25,434 bases of DNA from an uncultured Bacillota bacterium. Its GTDB lineage: Bacteria; Bacillota; Limnochordia; Limnochordales; ZCTH02-B6. Positions 22,801 to 25,434 of the stretch are shown piece after piece. A model generated the notes under the pieces. That model had not been told where the DNA came from. It worked only from the letters and a program-made list of their open reading frames with translations, and searched no databases. The stretch is taken from assembly GCA_937916565.1 (NCBI GenBank), contig CALFSR010000176.1:1-25434 (forward strand), in the 5' to 3' direction. The position numbers and the translations under genes are program-made. Numbering within the stretch: position 1 is the first letter of the stretch; each line of letters starts with the position of its first letter.

Positions 22801-23707
22801 GCTCCTGTGCAGCACCATCATCGAAACCGGGATGGACATCGCCAACGTCAACACGCTCATCGTGGACGACGCGGACCGGCTGGGGCTGGCGCAGCTTTAC
22901 CAGCTCAGGGGACGGGTGGGCCGGAGCAACCGGGTTGCCTATGCGTATTTCACCTACCGCAGGGACAAAATACTGACCGAGGACGCGGAGAAGCGCTTGC
23001 AGGCCATCCGGGAGTTCACCGAGCTCGGGTCGGGCTTCAAGATCGCCATGCGGGACCTGGAGATCCGGGGCGCGGGCAATCTCCTCGGCCCGGAACAGCA
23101 CGGCCACATCGCTTCGGTGGGCTTTGAGCTCTACTGCAAACTCCTGGAGGAAGCGGTGCGCGAGGTGAAGGGGGAGGTGGTCCAGGAACCACCGGATCCC
23201 GTCATCGACCTGAACGTGGACGCGTACGTCTCCGACGACTACGTGCCGGACCCGCAGCGCAAGGTCGAGGTCTACAAGAAAGTGGTCGGCGTACGCCGCG
23301 TCGAGGACGTGGCCGACCTGCAGGAGGAACTGGAGGACCGCTTCGGCCCCATGCCGGCGCCGGTGCGGAACCTCCTGGCGGTGGCCCGCATCAAGGTGCT
23401 GGCCAAGGAGAGCCACGTTGCCGCCGTCAGCGGCGACAAGGACGAGGTCGTCATCCGGCTGCTCGCCGGTGTGGTGCTGCCCAGGGAAGGGGCGCTGCAG
23501 CTGAGCCGCAAGTTCCGGGGGCGGGTGCTGCTTTCGCCGACCCGCACCGCCCTCGTCAAGCTGCGCAGCCGGGGGCTCGGCGAGCGGGACCTCCTCAAGC
23601 TGATTGAGGAAGTGTTGCGGGAGATGCGGGACGCATGGCCCAAGGCCGGCACGAACAACAAGGCCGACCCACCCCGGGTGCAGGCGGTCCAAGGCGGCAG
23701 GGCCTAA
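19847..23707 (+). CDS. mfd: Transcription-repair coupling factor Mfd
   Basis: DNA translocase that removes RNA polymerase stalled at lesions and recruits UvrA. From TTG 19847 (GGGGGGA at 6 nt) it has 1286 aa, about 110 longer than B. subtilis Mfd. Order: UvrB-like N-terminal modules (GRGQFSVRGGLVDVFP), a variable domain, an RNA polymerase-interacting CarD-like domain (VGDLVVHVNHGIGRYLGVE, from about 596), RecG-like ATPase with Walker A G749-DVGFGKTE and D850-EEQRFG, the TRG region (QLYQLRGRVGRSNRVAYAYF), and a C-terminal UvrA-masking domain. Most of the extra length is a low-complexity insert (about residues 450-540), including pentapeptide repeats from N484. All helicase motifs are intact, so the protein should be active. 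ATG 19703 would add 48 residues with no RBS and is unlikely. Confidence 0.95.
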   Translation: MHHTGIFDLLSESREFRWLYGGQRVGADPPARLLHGFTPAHKVLLIAALYRAGWPKGGRRPLLVVAAGPNQAERLRDDLAAALPGEDVLLFPAREVWPHEELPVPKEVAVARLAVLERLAQGEPVLVVAPVQAVVERLAPRDVLAAMIRTITPGQRLEPGALAGYLAHVGYERVDQVEGRGQFSVRGGLVDVFPMTAPQPARIDFFDDEVDTIRWFDVESQRSAAAAERLVIGPAWEAPAPADPAAAVEAIQVSAERQVNRLHRAGFEAAKADLRQRVDAHAEAILTGRRFHGVEQYKAFFYPALETLIDYLADGPVVVDEPARTREQLNLFHSDYAHNHAGLLERGRVLPEAGQLFTDWDDLLRAARRRPALFTCGLKQHVPGLEDVAELEVSSRPAPGFHGKIEAFVDAVRERRRQGWRILIAAATPERAERVETVLRDEEIPVRRAAAPSIAGSNGKAAGDAGDREVAAGGAPAGGSAHSNGAKSNGVQSNGAQSNGAQFDGAQSNGAQFDGAQSDGAQSNGAQSDGTQSNGATRAPQAPLPLGTVTIVTAPLSAGCEVPGLKLLLLTELETFGQRKVRRGTRPRTGTGARLDDLKVGDLVVHVNHGIGRYLGVETLLISGVHKDYLVVQYAGDDKLYVPTEQVDMLQKYIGVEGQAPRLSRLGGSDWSRVKKRVTESVKELAHGLLKLYAEREALPGHAFPRDTVWEQQFDDAFPYEETPDQRRAIEEIKADMERPRPMDRLLCGDVGFGKTEVAMRAAFKAVMDTKQVAVLVPTTILAQQHLRTFRDRFAQYPVRIEALSRFQSPAEQNRILKGLAAGTVDIVIGTHRLLSKDVQFKQLGLVIVDEEQRFGVAQKERLKELRRSVDVLTLSATPIPRTLHMALVGVRDMSVIETPPEDRFPIRTYVVEYHDELVREAILRELARGGQVYFVHNRVQDIERFGERLRDLVPEARIAIAHGQMDEDVLERVMLDFLNGEVDVLLCSTIIETGMDIANVNTLIVDDADRLGLAQLYQLRGRVGRSNRVAYAYFTYRRDKILTEDAEKRLQAIREFTELGSGFKIAMRDLEIRGAGNLLGPEQHGHIASVGFELYCKLLEEAVREVKGEVVQEPPDPVIDLNVDAYVSDDYVPDPQRKVEVYKKVVGVRRVEDVADLQEELEDRFGPMPAPVRNLLAVARIKVLAKESHVAAVSGDKDEVVIRLLAGVVLPREGALQLSRKFRGRVLLSPTRTALVKLRSRGLGERDLLKLIEEVLREMRDAWPKAGTNNKADPPRVQAVQGGRA
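21296..21460 (+). repeat. In-frame minisatellite, 11 x 15 bp, within mfd
   Basis: Eleven 15-bp units encode the pentapeptide pattern (N/D)-G-A-Q-(S/F). Consensus unit is AACGGCGCCCAATCC, with AAC/GAC and TCC/TTC alternation; the first and last units are degenerate. The array keeps reading frame and lies in the variable linker region of Mfd, away from catalytic motifs. Confidence 0.93.
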
Positions 23708-23782
23708 GGGGCCGGGCCTAATCCCCGGCGCCCAAGCCCAAGACGCCGGCAACTACATGGCAAAGGAGGGGGGCAGCTCACA

Positions 23783-24337
23783 GTGAAAGCAACCGGGATC
23801 GTGCGCCGCATCGATGACCTCGGCCGCGTCGTTATCCCCAAAGAGATCCGCCGCACCCTGCGGATTCGGGAAGGAGATCCCCTGGAGATCTTTGTGGACC
23901 GCGAGGGCGAGGTCATTCTCAAAAAGTATTCCCCCATCGGCGAGTTGGGCGACTTTGCGCAGGAGTACGCCGACTCGCTGCATGAGACCACCAACCATAT
24001 CGCCCTGATCTCCGACCGGGACGCGGTGGTGGCGGTCGCCGGCGCGCCCAAGAAGCAGTGGATGGACAAGCCGGTGCCGTCCCTTGTGGAAAAGGTGATG
24101 GAGAACCGCCGCTCGCTGCTTTTGCCCAAGCCCGGCGAGCCGGGCGTGACCCTCGAGGAGGATGACGACCAGGTCTGGTCCTTTGCGTCGATGGTCATCG
24201 CGCCCATCATCGCCGAGGGTGACCCCATCGGTGCGGTCATCTTGGGCACCCGCGACGCGGACAAAAAGATGGGAGAGCTCGAGCTCAAGCTCGTGGAAAC
24301 CGCGGCGGGCTTTCTCGCCAAGCAGATGGAGCAGTGA
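23783..24337 (+). CDS. spoVT: Stage V sporulation protein T (transcriptional regulator)
   Basis: Forespore transcriptional regulator (184 aa, as in Bacillus, 178). Residues 1-50 are the AbrB-like swapped-hairpin DNA-binding domain: MKATGIVRRIDDLGRVVIPK, then EIRRTLRIREGDPLEIFVD. Residues about 56-184 form the GAF-like domain (HIALISDRDAVVAVAGAPKK, SMVIAPIIAEGDPIGAVILG). In Bacillus, SpoVT tunes sigma-G-dependent genes, so its presence argues for an endospore former. GTG 23783 follows a long AAGGAGGGGGG purine run at 23763-23773, 9 nt away. It lies 75 bp after mfd, the usual neighbour in spore-formers, and converges with mazG. Confidence 0.97.
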   Translation: MKATGIVRRIDDLGRVVIPKEIRRTLRIREGDPLEIFVDREGEVILKKYSPIGELGDFAQEYADSLHETTNHIALISDRDAVVAVAGAPKKQWMDKPVPSLVEKVMENRRSLLLPKPGEPGVTLEEDDDQVWSFASMVIAPIIAEGDPIGAVILGTRDADKKMGELELKLVETAAGFLAKQMEQ

Positions 24338-24345
24338 GGGCACAA

Positions 24346-24380
24346 GGCGGCGGCACGGGCGCTTGTGGCCCGGCGCCGCC
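24346..24380 (+). terminator. Nested hairpin after spoVT
   Basis: GGCGGCG (24346-24352) pairs with CGCCGCC (24374-24380). An inner GGGC/GCCC stem (24357-24360 with 24368-24371) lies inside. It begins 8 bp after the spoVT stop but lacks a T-tract, so it is a candidate terminator only. Confidence 0.45.
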
Positions 24381-24408
24381 GCGGCGAAACCGGCCCGCGG
24401 AAAGACGC

Positions 24409-24455
24409 ACGGGGCCCCGCCAGGCGCCCATTTGGGCGGCCCGGTGAGGCCCCGT
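24409..24455. terminator. Convergent-region hairpin between spoVT and mazG
   Basis: ACGGGGCC (24409-24416) and GGCCCCGT (24448-24455) form an outer stem. CGCCC-ATTT-GGGCG (24425-24438) forms an inner hairpin. It lies 4 bp beyond the mazG stop and could terminate from either side; flanking TCTT stretches are short. Confidence 0.5.
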
Positions 24456-24459
24456 CTTG

Positions 24460-25269
24460 CTACTCTTTGGCCTCTTCCCACAGAGCGTCCATTTCGGCCA
24501 AGGTCATGTCGCGCAAATCGCGCCCTTGCGCCCGCGCCCTGGTTTCGATATGCCGGAAGCGCTGCCGGAACTTGGCGGTGGACGACCGGAGGGCCTGCTC
24601 GGGATCGATCTCCAAGTAGCGGGCCACGTTGACGAGGGCAAACAGGACGTCGCCGAACTCCTCCGCGACCCGTGCCCGCTCCTGTCCCGTCTCGCTCCGG
24701 CCGCGAAGGGCCTGCTCGAGCTCGCCCAGCTCCTCTTGGACCTTCTCCCACGCCCCGGCCACGTCGTCCCACTGGAAACCGACCCGGGCGGCCCGGTCCT
24801 GCACCTTTTCCGCCTCCATGAGGGCCGGCAGGTGGCGCGGGATGCCGCTCAGGATCGAAGACGCCTCCGGGCCGGGCTCGCGCCCGGCTTTTTCCTCCTG
24901 CTTGATGGCTTCCCAGTTGCGCACGACGGCCGCCGCGTCTTCGGCCTGGACGTCGCCGAAGACGTGCGGATGGCGGCGGATGAGCTTTCGCACCAGGACG
25001 TCGATGACGTCCGCCATGCTGAAGCGGCCGGTTTCCGCGGCGATCTGGGCGTGGAACACCACCTGCAGCAACACGTCGCCCAGCTCTTCGACGAGCGCCG
25101 TATCGTCGCCCGCGTCAATGGCGTCCAGCAGCTCGTACGACTCCTCCAGCAGGTACCGCTTGAGGCTGTCGTGGGTCTGCTGCCGGTCCCACGGGCAGCC
25201 CTCCGGCGAACGCAGCCGGGCCATGACGTCGAGAAGAGGCTGCAGGTCGGCCCGGGGGCGTTTATCCAT
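24460..25269 (-). CDS. mazG: Nucleoside triphosphate pyrophosphohydrolase MazG
   Basis: All-alpha NTP pyrophosphohydrolase (269 aa) that converts NTPs or dNTPs to NMPs and PPi, clearing non-canonical or excess nucleotides. Two MazG domains are visible. The first has LRSPEGCPWDRQQTHDSLKR, EESYELLDAID and EELGDVLLQVVFHAQIA, giving the Mg-binding ExxE...ExxD pattern. The second has EKVQEELGELEQAL and EEFGDVLFALVNVARYLEID. Many Firmicutes versions (YabN) carry an N-terminal tetrapyrrole methylase domain, absent here, so this is the short E. coli-like form. ATG 25269 lies 3 nt after the HU stop with a poor RBS, suggesting translational coupling. It is antiparallel to spoVT. Confidence 0.95.
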   Translation of the reverse strand: MDKRPRADLQPLLDVMARLRSPEGCPWDRQQTHDSLKRYLLEESYELLDAIDAGDDTALVEELGDVLLQVVFHAQIAAETGRFSMADVIDVLVRKLIRRHPHVFGDVQAEDAAAVVRNWEAIKQEEKAGREPGPEASSILSGIPRHLPALMEAEKVQDRAARVGFQWDDVAGAWEKVQEELGELEQALRGRSETGQERARVAEEFGDVLFALVNVARYLEIDPEQALRSSTAKFRQRFRHIETRARAQGRDLRDMTLAEMDALWEEAKE

Positions 25270-25272
25270 CGA

Positions 25273-25434
25273 TTACCGGCCAGCCACCTGCTGCTTGAGG
25301 GACTTGCCCGCCTTGAACGCCGGCACCTTGCCCGCCGGGATCTGGATCGCCTCCCGCGTTGCCGGGTTCACGCCGCGGCGCGCTGCACGGCTGCGCACCT
25401 CGAACGTGCCAAAGCCCACCAGCGTCACCTTTTC
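25273..25434 (-). CDS. hup: HU-family DNA-binding protein (5' end outside window)
   Basis: Last 53 codons of a histone-like HU protein, open at the window edge. KVTLVGFGTFEVRSRAARRG, then NPATREAIQIPAGKVPAFKAGK, are the canonical beta-arm and C-terminal helix, including the DNA-intercalating Pro in the RGVNPAT arm. HU dimers bend and compact DNA. The stop (complement of 25273-25275) is 3 nt before mazG, so the two form one minus-strand transcription unit. Confidence 0.95.
   Translation of the reverse strand, partial: EKVTLVGFGTFEVRSRAARRGVNPATREAIQIPAGKVPAFKAGKSLKQQVAGR

Overview
The window looks like a chromosomal segment of a high-GC, endospore-forming member of the Bacillota, perhaps a Symbiobacterium/Thermaerobacter/Limnochorda-like lineage. 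That placement is an inference from gene content and order, not from a database search. The DNA is very GC-rich with strong GGAGG-type ribosome binding sites and frequent GTG/TTG starts. A spoVT gene and the order glmU-prs-ctc-pth-mfd-spoVT-mazG are typical of spore-forming Firmicutes.

Left housekeeping block (1-5975). A truncated minus-strand gene with a peptidoglycan-binding domain faces a D,D-carboxypeptidase gene (dacF-like) across a 257-bp divergent region. That region holds a perfect 11-bp-stem hairpin and a 4 x 15-bp tandem repeat. A tightly packed plus-strand series follows: dacF-like, ispE, a GntR/FCD regulator, a MobA/CobY-like nucleotidyltransferase, purR and a second GntR/FCD regulator. 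Genes overlap or lie within about 10 bp of each other.

Central catabolic block (6177-15352). The order is class III CoA-transferase, acyl-CoA dehydrogenase, two-subunit class I hydro-lyase (fumarase/mesaconase type), CitE-like lyase, two MaoC-fold proteins, a TAXI-type periplasmic receptor and a fused TRAP permease. Read as one pathway, these would import a dicarboxylate, activate it with CoA, oxidise it, hydrate it and cleave it. C5 branched dicarboxylates (methylsuccinate, mesaconate, itaconate, citramalate) giving acetyl-CoA plus pyruvate fit best. The block lies between purR and glmU, where many Firmicutes carry yabJ/spoVG. The adjacent GntR gene is the obvious candidate regulator.

Right housekeeping block (15403-25434). 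A bidirectional terminator separates the TRAP gene from a lone minus-strand tRNA-Gln(UUG), which has a near-consensus sigma-A promoter. Then come glmU, prs, a ctc-type bL25 gene, pth, mfd and spoVT on the plus strand. mazG and a truncated HU gene lie on the minus strand, convergent with spoVT.

Points to revisit are the C5-dicarboxylate-like cluster, a pth gene whose only plausible start is CTG, an in-frame 15-bp minisatellite coding a pentapeptide repeat inside Mfd, and hairpin-rich leaders before ctc and mfd.
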